The notes under the pieces: generated by a model
What the model was told of the DNA's origin: nothing
What the model saw: the letters and a program-made list of their open reading frames with translations, nothing else
Databases searched by the model: none
Shown: in pieces, positions 14,251 through 20,693 of the stretch
How the letters are laid out: each line of letters begins with the position of its first letter
How positions within the stretch are numbered: position 1 is the stretch's first letter
Made by a program: the position numbers and the translations under genes
Virus record (IMG/VR): IMGVR_UViG_3300024278_000016
Span: 1-21,614 of that record
Source: a virus
Length of the DNA stretch: 21,614 nucleotides
Reading direction: 5' to 3' (one strand)

Positions 14251-14426
14251 GGGGCCTCCTTTGCTGCTTCGATGGCGCGGTCACACTCGCAGCACGCGGC
14301 TTCGGGCTCGTCTTTGTGGATGAGCATGAAGTCCCATGCGTAGCAGTAGTGCCATCCTTCGTTGAACTCCTCCGGCGTCAAGTCTTCGCCGGTTTGCTGA
14401 AGGTGTCTGCGGCGTTCAGGTGTCAT
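14247..14426 (-). CDS. 59-residue Cys/Trp-rich phage protein
   Basis: This short gene uses the ATG at 14426, with AAGG 7 bases upstream, and exactly fills the gap between its neighbours with four-base overlaps on both sides. It reads LTPEEFNEGWHYCYAWDFML, then IHKDEPEAACCECDRAIEAA. The GWH-CY-WD-LIHK pattern with following cysteines is one I recall from small prophage proteins of unknown role. The Cys pair and Cys-x-x could bind zinc. Tiling makes the gene call secure. Confidence 0.78.
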   Translation of the reverse strand: MTPERRRHLQQTGEDLTPEEFNEGWHYCYAWDFMLIHKDEPEAACCECDRAIEAAKEAP

Positions 14427-14725
14427 TTGTTGGCCTTCGCTTGTTCCGCCAGGCGGATCAGATCGTGGTCATACGAGTCAGTCCCGATGACAGAGCCCTT
14501 GTCGGCCATTGCTTGGCATTGCTCGGCAAGTCGAACGCGGATGCTTTCTATCTGCTCATCCGTCAACGGCTTGCGCAACCTCTCCACCTCCGCCCGCAGT
14601 TGGTCGCGCTCGGCTTCGAGTGAGGCGATGCTTGCGGCTTGGGTGCGCAGCATGTCGGCTGCGTCTTCTTCGACAGCTTGGTGGTTGTCCAATGCTTGGG
14701 CCAGCCTCAACGCTTCGCTGCTCAT
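14423..14725 (-). CDS. Small coiled-coil phage protein
   Basis: This 100-residue protein uses the ATG at 14725 with AAGGAG upstream. Residues of about 5-70 predict a continuous helix with heptad-like spacing (SIASLEAERDQLRAEVERLR), then LTDEQIESIRVRLAEQC. It probably forms a coiled-coil dimer. Four-base overlaps join it to both neighbours. No enzymatic feature is visible. Confidence 0.78.
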   Translation of the reverse strand: MSSEALRLAQALDNHQAVEEDAADMLRTQAASIASLEAERDQLRAEVERLRKPLTDEQIESIRVRLAEQCQAMADKGSVIGTDSYDHDLIRLAEQAKANK

Positions 14726-15576
14726 GCTTGCTCCTTGGTGATGGGGGCGGGCGGGATGTTCAACGCCAACGCATTGCGCCCAGCCGGACACCGGCAGAAG
14801 CCAACGCACCGGCCATCCCGGTAGACATGGCCCTTCCCTTCGCACACAGAACAGGCCGCAGATTCGCTGCCCTTGGTGATGCCGTGGTGGGCTTCGACTG
14901 CGCGGGCAAATGCGATAGCCTCGTGCTGCGTCATGTCGTCAATGCCCTGCGAGTTCCAGAGAGCCCACATCTCGTCATCCGTCATCGGCTCCGGCTTGGG
15001 GGTGGCGACAACATGGCGGCAGACCTTGAGTGCAGCTTCCATCCAGTCGCATGGCTTCGGGCCGCTGCCAGCCTCATCAAGCGCAACCTGAGCCAGTCGG
15101 GCCACCTCCCCGCCGCTGGGCTGCTGCGCCTTCGGGTATCCGTCCGCGATGGACTGATAGACGGCCATGTCCGCTGCACTGGCGATGCTGGGCTGCTGCG
15201 CCTGCTCCTGGCTGGCGGGCGGGGCCGATTGCCGAGATGCTCCCCACGCATCGCGTGCCAGGAAGTAATCCGGCTGCCCACCGTTCATGCGACTTTGCTT
15301 GGTGTGGCCTTCAAACCATTTATCGAAGGGCTCCCCACCCTCTGCGGGCTGGGCGGTACGGCGGTTCCAGGCGGCATTGGCGCGAGATTTGACCGTGGAG
15401 TTGTCGGCATAGCCTCCTTTACTTGTGTCTCCGATAGCGGATTGGGCGCAGCCGCAGTTAGGGCACTCGCAAATCACTCGCTCAGCGTAAGCGTAACGCT
15501 CGCTCAACTGCTCAATTCGGGTACGTGGCGCTGTGCCGCAGAACGGGCACGGCAGCAGTTGGTTTTCGGTGGTCAA
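14722..15576 (-). CDS. Lar-like zinc-ribbon protein with added accessory modules
   Basis: This 284-residue protein starts at TTG 15576, supported by GGGAGA upstream and by overlap with the previous stop. The first 75 residues resemble restriction-alleviation (Lar) proteins: LLPCPFCGTAPR, then ICECPNCGCA and ANAAWNRR, a two-knuckle zinc ribbon. Residues of about 80-115 hold a PFDKWFEGH...ARDAWGASRQ module found in related form in two other genes here. A second Cys cluster (CSVCEGKGHVYRDGRCVGFC) near the C-terminus is another zinc-binding candidate. Lar proteins modulate type I restriction of the host. Here the length is much greater than Lar alone, so it looks like a fusion. Anti-restriction activity is inferred. 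Confidence 0.75.
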   Translation of the reverse strand: MTTENQLLPCPFCGTAPRTRIEQLSERYAYAERVICECPNCGCAQSAIGDTSKGGYADNSTVKSRANAAWNRRTAQPAEGGEPFDKWFEGHTKQSRMNGGQPDYFLARDAWGASRQSAPPASQEQAQQPSIASAADMAVYQSIADGYPKAQQPSGGEVARLAQVALDEAGSGPKPCDWMEAALKVCRHVVATPKPEPMTDDEMWALWNSQGIDDMTQHEAIAFARAVEAHHGITKGSESAACSVCEGKGHVYRDGRCVGFCRCPAGRNALALNIPPAPITKEQA

Positions 15577-15775
15577 TTGATTCTCCCTGTATTCGGGATA
15601 CTGACCCCCGATGCTTGAATGAATCTTTCTAATATAGCCACGCGGCGTTCTAGGGCAAGAATAGCTCTTGCCATACCGTCCGCTGACATATGCCGCATTC
15701 CATAATCAGGTGCAGCTTCATTTTCGTATACACGGTAACGAAACTCATTCAGGCTAAGTTGGTTTTCGGTGGTCA
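15557..15775. repeat. 19-base exact direct repeat, 200 bases apart, at two gene starts
   Basis: AGTTGGTTTTCGGTGGTCA occurs at 15557-15575 and 15757-15775. It encodes the shared N-terminus MTTENQL of two successive genes. The 15776 gene begins with ATG and the 15576 gene with TTG. Recombination between the copies would remove the gene between them. Confidence 0.9.
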
Positions 15776-15776
15776 T
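15573..15776 (-). CDS. Small phage protein of unknown function
   Basis: This 67-residue protein uses the ATG at 15776 with AAGGA upstream. After MTTENQL it reads EFRYRVYENEAAPDYGMRHM, then a helix (GMARAILALERRVAILERFI). Its start DNA is copied at the start of the downstream gene. Overlaps join both sides. The base composition is slightly richer in A+T than the neighbouring genes. The function is unknown. Confidence 0.72.
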   Translation of the reverse strand: MTTENQLSLNEFRYRVYENEAAPDYGMRHMSADGMARAILALERRVAILERFIQASGVSIPNTGRIN

Positions 15777-16069
15777 TGCTTGGTGTCCTTGGTGGGGTGG
15801 GTGGCCATCACTTGCTCCACTCCTTGTGCGGGTGTGGGCAGACCTTTTGTGCGGGGCATCGGTCGCAGTAGTACGGGTCCTGCATCTTGCGGCCCTAAGA
15901 TGCACCCCCACGGCCTGGGTGTCTTGTCGGTCCACCACTCCACAACGATGGGAATGTGCATGGCCGCTTGCGTGCAAAGCGCCTGAAGTTCTTCCTGGTT
16001 GGCCTTGGTCTGCAAACGCTGCTCGGCGCACAGGGCGTTGTATTCCTGCTCGGTGAGTAGGTACTGCAT
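15773..16069 (-). CDS. Probable frameshifted Cys-rich phage protein
   Basis: The open frame from the ATG at 16069 gives 98 residues. The first 58 look normal (QYLLTEQEYNALCAEQRLQT to PRPWGCIL). The remaining 40 are Pro-rich and unlike a folded protein. A +1 shift near 15893-15898 joins PWGCIL to GRKMQDPYYCDRCPAQKVCP and a PHKEWSK end, stopping at 15808 and giving 86 residues. I recall intact relatives with just this CxxCPAQ..CP...KEWSK ending. So this is probably a one-base insertion that breaks the gene, or a sequence error. A programmed shift is less likely, because no clear slippery site is seen. Confidence 0.7.
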   Translation of the reverse strand: MQYLLTEQEYNALCAEQRLQTKANQEELQALCTQAAMHIPIVVEWWTDKTPRPWGCILGPQDAGPVLLRPMPRTKGLPTPAQGVEQVMATHPTKDTKQ

Positions 16070-16440
16070 CACTCCCCCCTCTCGCGCTCGGCCTGGGCGG
16101 CTGGTGCGTCAGACCAATCCAATCGCGCCGGCTCGCTCCCAGCGTCTGCAATCCATCCGCTGGTTGTCGCTTGCTGCGCGGGCTTGAGCGTGATGACGAC
16201 CTCCAACCCGAGGTGTGCGGCCAGCTTCGTCAGATGGCGCAGCTCGACGCGGTATCTGCCTGACTCGTAGTTGGTCACGCTGGTGCGCTCCAAGCCAAGC
16301 ACGGCGGCAACCTCGGCCTGAGTCATGCGTGCGGCTTGGCGCATGGTGAACATGGTCGCTGCGAGCTGGTCAACGTCTGGATCGGGCAGCTTCGCTTTCG
16401 AGACTGGCTTGATGTCGTCGGTGTTCAGTTCGATCTTCAT
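16069..16440 (-). CDS. XRE-family helix-turn-helix regulator in the early operon
   Basis: This 123-residue protein uses the ATG at 16440 after a GAAAGGGGG site. Residues of about 31-85 form a Cro/CI-type domain (MRQAARMTQAEVAAVLGLER, then SVTNYESGRYRVELRHL). The N-terminal 30 residues are acidic, and the C-terminal tail is polar. It is distinct from the CI-like and Cro-like proteins near 21100. It may tune the long operon or a host gene, and a role as an antitoxin-like regulator is conceivable, although no toxin gene is recognised beside it. A single-base overlap couples it to the frameshifted gene. Confidence 0.85.
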   Translation of the reverse strand: MKIELNTDDIKPVSKAKLPDPDVDQLAATMFTMRQAARMTQAEVAAVLGLERTSVTNYESGRYRVELRHLTKLAAHLGLEVVITLKPAQQATTSGWIADAGSEPARLDWSDAPAAQAERERGE

Positions 16441-17096
16441 TCCGCACCCCCTTTCCCCGCCTGGGCGGACATGGCGGCGTCGATGGCCAAGATCGCCGAA
16501 GCCTTGACGGGCACCATGCCGGTGTTTGCCGCCTGCTTGGCGACTCTCACACACAAGCGCCATTCGCTGGCGTGAGGCTCCGGCACCACCCCCGCATCCA
16601 GCGCAGCGGCTGGGGCTTGAGGGGCGGCTTGCAGCATGGCGTACCACGCCTGCTTGAGCATGCTGCGGTTCAACGTGTGCGCATTACCAGCGTCCACCAT
16701 TTCATCGGTCGGCTCCACCGGCACCAGCTTCCACCCATCCGGCACAACACCGCGCAGCCGGGTGGATTGCCACTGGGCGTCGCGGGCGGCGATGACTGCG
16801 CGGGCCGCTTGGTAGTCAGATGGCGAGAGCACCGGGATGGTGTAAGCGCCTTGGTCGTCCTTCTTGAAGCCGAGCCATGACAGCCTGCCTTCGCGCACGG
16901 CCTTCGTAATGGTCGCCTCAATCTCCGCATCCACCATCGCCTCCGGCACCTCTGCCGCAGGGGCGGTGAGGGCGGCTTGCCACGCCTCCCATTGCAGCGT
17001 GAAGGTTCGGCAGCCGATGGGCTCGACGTTCATGTCGGGGCAGTGATCGACATACCAGCGCTCGAAAGCCTCGCGCATCTGTTCGGTGTGGCTCAT
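16437..17096 (-). CDS. Mosaic phage accessory protein
   Basis: This 219-residue protein uses the ATG at 17096 with GGGGAG upstream. It appears assembled from short modules common in phage accessory genes. Residues 1-45 have AFERWYVDHCPD...LQWEAWQAAL. A charged middle follows. Residues of about 118-165 read VPDGWKLVPVEPTDEMVDAG, then AWYAMLQAAPQAP. The end is Ala-rich. Such modules recur in many early phage genes, but no activity is known to me. Four-base overlaps join both neighbours. Confidence 0.78.
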   Translation of the reverse strand: MSHTEQMREAFERWYVDHCPDMNVEPIGCRTFTLQWEAWQAALTAPAAEVPEAMVDAEIEATITKAVREGRLSWLGFKKDDQGAYTIPVLSPSDYQAARAVIAARDAQWQSTRLRGVVPDGWKLVPVEPTDEMVDAGNAHTLNRSMLKQAWYAMLQAAPQAPAAALDAGVVPEPHASEWRLCVRVAKQAANTGMVPVKASAILAIDAAMSAQAGKGGAE

Positions 17097-17482
17097 GCTT
17101 GCTCCCCGGTTGCTTTGGCGATGGCGGCGCGGACTGCGCGCCAGATCACCTGTGTCTCGTCAGAGATCGCGCAGATGCGATCGCTTGATGTCTTCACCTC
17201 AGGGCCAAGCGGCCAAAAAGTTGACCACTCGGCATCCACCAACTTCAGCGCCTCCAAAAGCTCAGGCGCGGCGGCGAGCAGGCGGGCGTCAGGCACGGCC
17301 CTTTCATCGGGCAGCGAAGAAAGAACCCAAGCGATAGGCCGACCGTCCCGGTGGACGGGTATCTCGATGTCGAGATCAGCTTTTGCCAAGTAGACGGTTG
17401 GCGCGCAGCGAGGGCCAGTCAGCCCACTTGTCTCACCCCATCCGCAGGACCAAGGCCCCGGCGTGTGCTTTGCGTTGCTCAT
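17093..17482 (-). CDS. Phage accessory protein of the HTPGPW type
   Basis: This 129-residue protein uses the ATG at 17482 with AGGAG upstream. It begins MSNAKHTPGPWSCGWGET and contains DARLLAAAPELLEALKLVDA. Both are hallmark phrases of a widespread group of small phage proteins whose function is unknown. The C-terminal 40 residues are helical. Four-base overlaps couple both sides. Confidence 0.82.
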   Translation of the reverse strand: MSNAKHTPGPWSCGWGETSGLTGPRCAPTVYLAKADLDIEIPVHRDGRPIAWVLSSLPDERAVPDARLLAAAPELLEALKLVDAEWSTFWPLGPEVKTSSDRICAISDETQVIWRAVRAAIAKATGEQA

Positions 17483-17673
17483 TTGGGTTGCTCCTGGCGG
17501 GCGGCGCGTGCTTGCCAGCCTTCCCACAAGTTGTTGAGGTAGTGGCGATGGCTGCCGTAGTGATTGCCTTCGCGAAGTTCCGCGATGCCTTCGGCTGTGA
17601 ACTTGAACCGGCTGTTGCGGTTCGCGTGGTCGGCATACCAAGCCTCAAACGATTCGCGCTCTGCGTTGCTCAT
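17479..17673 (-). CDS. Small phage protein of the FEAWY...WQA type
   Basis: This 64-residue protein uses the ATG at 17673 with AGGAG 6 bases upstream. It consists almost wholly of the module FEAWYADHANRNSRFKF to LWEGWQARAARQE, which is also seen in the 16437-17096 gene and in the Lar-like protein. It is the first gene after a 76-base spacer with a hairpin, so it may start a subset of the operon with separately controlled expression. Confidence 0.78.
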   Translation of the reverse strand: MSNAERESFEAWYADHANRNSRFKFTAEGIAELREGNHYGSHRHYLNNLWEGWQARAARQEQPK

Positions 17674-17700
17674 CTCTCTCTCCTGTCTGGTCTGTCTGGT

Positions 17701-17742
17701 GGGCACCCTTGGTGCTAACCGGCCCCCTTAGGGTGGGTGCCC
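17701..17742. promoter_or_regulatory. Inverted repeat in the only sizeable gap of the operon
   Basis: GGGCACCC (17701-17708) and GGGTGCCC (17735-17742) are exact complements 26 bases apart. They lie between the exonuclease gene and the small genes. There is no T run on the minus strand, so it may be an mRNA stability, processing or attenuator element rather than a terminator. Confidence 0.5.
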
Positions 17743-17749
17743 GGAAAAG

Positions 17750-18373
17750 TTAGGCGGCGCGGAGTGCCGTCAGTTGCGTGACCGTTGCTTCGACTTCAGC
17801 CAGGAAGGAGACAGCCTCAGCCTCATAGGTACGAATCAGTTCGTCATCGCGCAGGACACGACAGACGAACATCTGAAGGTCAGCGGGCATCCGAGGATCG
17901 AAGCTCACAAAGTCGCACCAGGCTCGGCCAGTGCAGGCCATCTGCCATTGCATCTGCGGGATGTACTTGGCGGGCGCTGCCTTGCTCAACAGCGTGTCAA
18001 TGTGCGCCTTGGTTTCGGGGCACTTGATTTCGATGAGCCCATCCGTTGACACCAGGCCATCAGGCGAAGCGCCAGACATGGGGATGGTCGGGTGCGGGAC
18101 CATGCCAACCTCAGTCACCAGCAGACCAAACTCGGCTTCGTAGGCGGCGCGGGCCAGTGGCTCGCAATCGGTGCCCCACTTCATCGCAGCATTTGTGAAG
18201 CCTTCGGCAGCCTTGCCGGTCAGACGTTCGGCCACAAGTTCGGCGCGGTAGTTGGCGCGGCTGGCTGCTTCTCCGACCTGGACCTTGGCAAGCACGTCAG
18301 CCAGGCGCGAAGCCGTCAGCTTGCCGACACGTTGAGCGAACCACTCGGGCGAACCTTGGATGATGTTGCTCAT
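17750..18373 (-). CDS. YqaJ-like recombination exonuclease
   Basis: This 207-residue protein starts at the ATG overlapping the bet stop by four bases. The lambda-exonuclease/YqaJ fold is clear: GSPEWFAQRVGKLTAS (7-22), GTDCEPLARAAYE with Glu71, SPDGLV with Asp105, IEIKCPE with Glu115 and Lys117, and YIPQMQWQMACTG (137-149). The D-ExK set binds metal for 5'-to-3' digestion of one DNA strand. The Bet partner then loads on the exposed strand. Together they form the phage recombination pair used for repair, circularisation or genetic exchange. Confidence 0.92.
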   Translation of the reverse strand: MSNIIQGSPEWFAQRVGKLTASRLADVLAKVQVGEAASRANYRAELVAERLTGKAAEGFTNAAMKWGTDCEPLARAAYEAEFGLLVTEVGMVPHPTIPMSGASPDGLVSTDGLIEIKCPETKAHIDTLLSKAAPAKYIPQMQWQMACTGRAWCDFVSFDPRMPADLQMFVCRVLRDDELIRTYEAEAVSFLAEVEATVTQLTALRAA

Positions 18374-19146
18374 TGCTTGACCTCGCTTGCGTCGATCACG
18401 ACTGCTTGATTCGCTGCGGCCTTCAGGTCGGCTTGATGCTTCTGCCAGAAGGCGGCTTTGTGCGCACCTTTGGGGAGTGCCTGGAAGGCAGCAGACAGGG
18501 CATCAGGACCGTTCTTTGCAGCTTCCTGCATCGGCGGCAGGTGCTGGGCCTCAAACTCGGCCAGGCCATCGGGCGCGTTTTGCTCGGCAGATTGGTTCGG
18601 GTTGCGTGCGGCCCGGATGCTTTGCGGCGTCACATCAGATTCAGCGATCCGCTCAGCCTCGTCTTGGTCGTAGATGCCGGAGAAGCCGAACGCCAATCGG
18701 GCGCACTGAATCATGGCCTTGTGACGCAACATACGGCGCGGGTGGCTCATCCACGGGCCGACGTTCGATCGCTTGCACTCGCTCATGTACTCGGTGACCT
18801 CAACCGGGTGATTGCGATCTTTGCGGTACATCACGCAGGTGCAAGACTCGTCATCCTGCTTGAACGACATGCCATCGAAAGCCGGGTGGCTGTTGATGAT
18901 CCGCGACCAGCCATCGACGCCGACAACAGGAATGATCCCGTTGTTCTTGTCGGGGAAGGCGTAGATTTCCTTCGTCCAAGGGTTGAGCGCGTATTGGTCA
19001 GCGACCAGCAGCAGGGCAGTCAGTTGGGCGTCAGTGACTTGGCCTTTGAACACCGTTTGCTTCAGGGTGCCGACAAGCTCCATGCCGTCGCCCATGCTGA
19101 AGCGCGTTGCCAGCTTGGTCGTGAGTGTGGTCAGTGCATTGCTCAC
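18370..19146 (-). CDS. bet: Bet-type single-strand annealing recombinase
   Basis: This 258-residue protein starts at the GTG at 19146, preceded by GGGGG at 7 bases and overlapping the previous stop (GTGA). The long open frame upstream of it is not protein-like. Residues of about 40-90 carry the Redbeta/Bet signature (TALLLVADQYALNPWTKEIY, then PVVGVDGWSRII). GPWMSHPRRMLRHKAMIQCA follows at about 145-165. The last 60 residues are a looser region that could contact the exonuclease. It anneals complementary strands made by the exonuclease encoded next to it. Confidence 0.93.
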   Translation of the reverse strand: MSNALTTLTTKLATRFSMGDGMELVGTLKQTVFKGQVTDAQLTALLLVADQYALNPWTKEIYAFPDKNNGIIPVVGVDGWSRIINSHPAFDGMSFKQDDESCTCVMYRKDRNHPVEVTEYMSECKRSNVGPWMSHPRRMLRHKAMIQCARLAFGFSGIYDQDEAERIAESDVTPQSIRAARNPNQSAEQNAPDGLAEFEAQHLPPMQEAAKNGPDALSAAFQALPKGAHKAAFWQKHQADLKAAANQAVVIDASEVKQ

Positions 19147-19379
19147 CGCATCACCCCCAGCAGTTGGCCGACCGAGTGCCAGTCGATGTGCTTGAGTTCT
19201 TCGTAGCCCCAGCCGATAAGCGAGAAGACGATGAAGACGGAGGCGGCGTAGATCAGCACCACGAGCACCTTTTCGAGCGTGGTCATGGGGGCCTTGTGGC
19301 CTTCGATCACGCCCGGCGCAAACATGCGGTGGAGGTCGTTCTTTGCTTGGAACTGCACGATGTTGTCTGTGTCGGTCAT
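19143..19379 (-). CDS. Small single-pass membrane protein
   Basis: This 78-residue protein most likely uses the ATG at 19379, with GAAGGA upstream. An ATG at 19409 overlaps the previous stop but lacks a ribosome site. A soluble N-terminus (TDTDNIVQFQAKNDLHRMFA) precedes one transmembrane segment at about residues 37-58 (VLVVLIYAASVFIVFSLIGW). A short tail follows. It stands just before bet, in the position where lambda carries small host-modifying genes. The function is unknown. Confidence 0.7.
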   Translation of the reverse strand: MTDTDNIVQFQAKNDLHRMFAPGVIEGHKAPMTTLEKVLVVLIYAASVFIVFSLIGWGYEELKHIDWHSVGQLLGVMR

Positions 19380-19405
19380 GGCGAGTCCTTCGTAGGTGAT
19401 GAGGT

Positions 19406-19534
19406 TCATGCGGGCCAGTCTTCGTGTTCAGGGTCAGCGGCCAGGACGCGGACGGCGAATCGGTCAAACAGAACAACAGCGATTGCCGCGATGGTCAGAA
19501 GGCCGAGAGTTGTGAGAAGGGTTGCTTCGTTCAT
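19406..19534 (-). CDS. 42-residue single-pass membrane protein
   Basis: The ATG at 19534 follows AGGTGGAGGA and overlaps the previous stop by four bases. A hydrophobic helix spans about residues 5-25 (TLLTTLGLLTIAAIAVVLF), with an acidic C-terminus (DPEHEDWPA). It is small but well tiled in the operon. With the next gene it makes a pair of membrane proteins before bet. Confidence 0.65.
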   Translation of the reverse strand: MNEATLLTTLGLLTIAAIAVVLFDRFAVRVLAADPEHEDWPA

Positions 19535-19713
19535 TCCTCCACCTCGATCCGGTAAGCGTCCGGGGTGTCGTATCGCTCGCGCAGAGCGGACACGCGCAGA
19601 TCGCAGTGGCGGCGGGACTTGGCCCAAGTCGTTTCGATTGGCTGACCCGTTTCAAGGTCAATCACGCGGATCGTGTAGAAGCTCTCGGCTTCGCGTTCTT
19701 CGTAGCGGCTCAT
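19531..19713 (-). CDS. Small charged phage protein
   Basis: This 60-residue protein uses the ATG at 19713 with GAGG 8 bases upstream; a TTG at 19725 is possible. It is highly charged with a beta-like core (SFYTIRVIDLETGQPIETTW), then a basic helix (AKSRRHCDLRVSALRERYD). No motif is recognised. Confidence 0.7.
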   Translation of the reverse strand: MSRYEEREAESFYTIRVIDLETGQPIETTWAKSRRHCDLRVSALRERYDTPDAYRIEVEE

Positions 19714-19721
19714 GGCGTGCC

Positions 19722-20081
19722 TCAAATCGCGTCTTCAGCATGGAACTCGGCATGAGCACGAGCGATGCGGTCGATGAGGGCCAAGGCGCGTTCTTTGGCG
19801 TCCTTGCCGCGGGCGACATCAGCGATGATCGAAAGCATTTCGATCTCGTCTGCATCACCGTTTTTGCCTGCGAAGTGGTCAGAGACAACCCACGCGACGG
19901 TCTGGCCGTTCTCGGCGAAACCCGGCGTCTGCACAAGCGAAGTCGGCGACTTCATCCAGCAGCCGACGAACTCGGCGTAAAGCATTTGATATGCGCCATT
20001 CAGGCGCTCTGCGATTGCTTCGCGGAAGTGAGCAAAGCTGTCCTCAGCCTTCGTCACCATGTCCAATTCATTGCGCCCCAT
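19722..20081 (-). CDS. First gene of the leftward early operon, unknown function
   Basis: This 119-residue protein uses the ATG at 20081 with AAGGGG 6 bases upstream. It is the first gene after the operator-bearing promoter region, the place of N in lambda, but it is not Arg-rich like N and shows no RNA-binding motif. It has an acidic helical N-terminus (DMVTKAEDSFAHFREAIAER), an aromatic middle (GAYQMLYAEFVGCWM), a beta-like stretch (GQTVAWVVSDHFAG) and a helical end. The function is unknown. Confidence 0.75.
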   Translation of the reverse strand: MGRNELDMVTKAEDSFAHFREAIAERLNGAYQMLYAEFVGCWMKSPTSLVQTPGFAENGQTVAWVVSDHFAGKNGDADEIEMLSIIADVARGKDAKERALALIDRIARAHAEFHAEDAI

Positions 20082-20175
20082 TTCTACCCCTTCGCTTGTT
20101 TGCTGCGATGGGTATAAGTACACCACACAGTGAACAGGAACGCAAGCAGAAAAACACTGCAAGGTGTACTTATTT
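20082..20175 (-). promoter_or_regulatory. Leftward early promoter region with two repressor-type operators (OL-like)
   Basis: ATAAGTACACC at 20114-20124 recurs inverted at 20163-20173. Each continues so that the sites read GTACAC-N6-GTGAAC (20118-20135) and GTACAC-N6-GTGTTT (20169 to 20152 on the minus strand). The same half-site occurs between cI and cro. Promoter boxes are weak: TACTTA or TTATAC on the minus strand near 20113-20122 could be the -10, overlapping the operator. The region stands directly before the early operon, so repressor control is expected. Confidence 0.7.
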
Positions 20176-20202
20176 GCGGGGGCTCAGTTGTTAGGGCGCA
20201 AA

Positions 20203-20227
20203 AAAAGCCACCTAAAGGGTGGCTTTT
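20203..20227 (-). terminator. Bidirectional terminator between the cI side and the early operon
   Basis: AAAAGCCACC (20203-20212) pairs with GGTGGCTTTT (20218-20227) with a 5-base loop. On the minus strand a run of seven T follows, and on the + strand TTTT follows. It ends the two-gene operon next to cI before the early promoter. Confidence 0.88.
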
Positions 20228-20244
20228 GCTTGTGGGGGCTGTCT

Positions 20245-20430
20245 CTAGCCCTGCTTTGCGGCCGTGTTCTTCTGGATCTCGTGAAGCCTGTAGCCGACGC
20301 CAAGACCGATCCAGAGCAGCATCCCCACGACTCGGTTCCCGATGTCGTCAGAGAACAGGCCAGCCATGAGCCCACAGAACCAAGCTAGAGCTAGAACGAC
20401 CTGGATGCTGATTTCAACGAATCGATTCAC
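20245..20430 (-). CDS. Two-helix membrane protein beside the repressor
   Basis: This 61-residue protein most likely starts at the GTG at 20430, because GGAGG lies 7 bases upstream; a TTG at 20436 sits too near that site. Two hydrophobic segments are clear, at about residues 6-24 (ISIQVVLALAWFCGLMAGLF) and 32-48 (VVGMLLWIGLGVGYRL), with a short polar tail. It overlaps the 57-residue gene by 17 bases and ends just before a strong terminator. Being between cI and the early promoter, it resembles the place of lambda rex genes. A lysogen function such as exclusion is therefore possible. I recognise no family. Confidence 0.72.
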   Translation of the reverse strand: MNRFVEISIQVVLALAWFCGLMAGLFSDDIGNRVVGMLLWIGLGVGYRLHEIQKNTAAKQG

Positions 20431-20587
20431 GCTCAATCCTCCGCGCCTCTTGCACCCGAATGATGGACATTGCCTTCAGTGCCCATGGCTGGAACAAGAC
20501 CATTGCTGGGGCAATCTTCTGCGGCAGCGGATGCTCTGCACGCTTGGCGGGTTCAACTACAGGTGAAGTCTCAACTACTGCTGACAT
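20414..20587 (-). CDS. 57-residue charged protein, first gene of the operon beside cI
   Basis: The ATG at 20587 has an excellent ribosome site (AGGAGG, 5 bases upstream). The N-terminus is Pro/Val/Glu-rich (SAVVETSPVVEPAKRAEHPL), the middle aromatic (MVLFQPWALKAM) and the end a strongly charged helix (IIRVQEARRIERESIR). It has its own promoter with a perfect TTGACA and overlaps the membrane-protein gene. The pair is probably co-expressed. No family is recognised. Confidence 0.7.
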   Translation of the reverse strand: MSAVVETSPVVEPAKRAEHPLPQKIAPAMVLFQPWALKAMSIIRVQEARRIERESIR

Positions 20588-20605
20588 GCTTTCCTCCTGT
20601 CAAGG

Positions 20606-20641
20606 ATTCCACATGCCACCCACCTAGGCTGTCAACTAGGT
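20606..20641 (-). promoter_or_regulatory. Sigma-70-like promoter with dyad around its -35, for the two-gene operon
   Basis: On the minus strand TTGACA (20635-20630) is followed after 18 bases by TGGAAT (20611-20606). The -35 is enclosed by an exact inverted repeat, ACCTAG (20622-20627) with CTAGGT (20636-20641), which suggests operator control. The start codon at 20587 lies at a fitting distance. The dyad does not resemble the GTACAC sites, so a different regulator may act. Confidence 0.65.
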
Positions 20642-20655
20642 CACAAGTTGATGAC

Positions 20656-20671
20656 TGGACGCTTTCGTCCA
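20656..20671. other. Perfect hairpin after the cI gene
   Basis: TGGACG (20656-20661) and CGTCCA (20666-20671) pair around CTTT. It lies 23 bases after the cI stop, upstream of the next promoter. No T run follows on the minus strand, so it may protect the transcript end or weakly pause transcription. Confidence 0.5.
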
Positions 20672-20693
20672 AATGGGCCGCGTTTGACCCTTC

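Noticed and set aside
15773-15808. An 11-codon frame beginning at ATG 15808
   Set aside because: It is the tail of the shifted frame and too short to support as a gene, although a TGATG overlap exists with the restored frame.
15893-15898. Programmed frameshift at CTTAGG in the Cys-rich gene
   Set aside because: The bases resemble a known +1 shift heptamer but are read in a different phase, and no stimulating structure is clear. A mutation or sequence error is simpler.
17701-17742. Terminator after the exonuclease gene
   Set aside because: The stem is perfect but no T run follows on the transcribed strand, and the genes beyond have no visible promoter. I list it only as a regulatory hairpin.
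18373-20117. Long + strand frames opposite bet and the genes before it
   Set aside because: They are Arg/Ser/Leu-rich without motifs. The minus strand has clear Bet and small tiled genes with ribosome sites.
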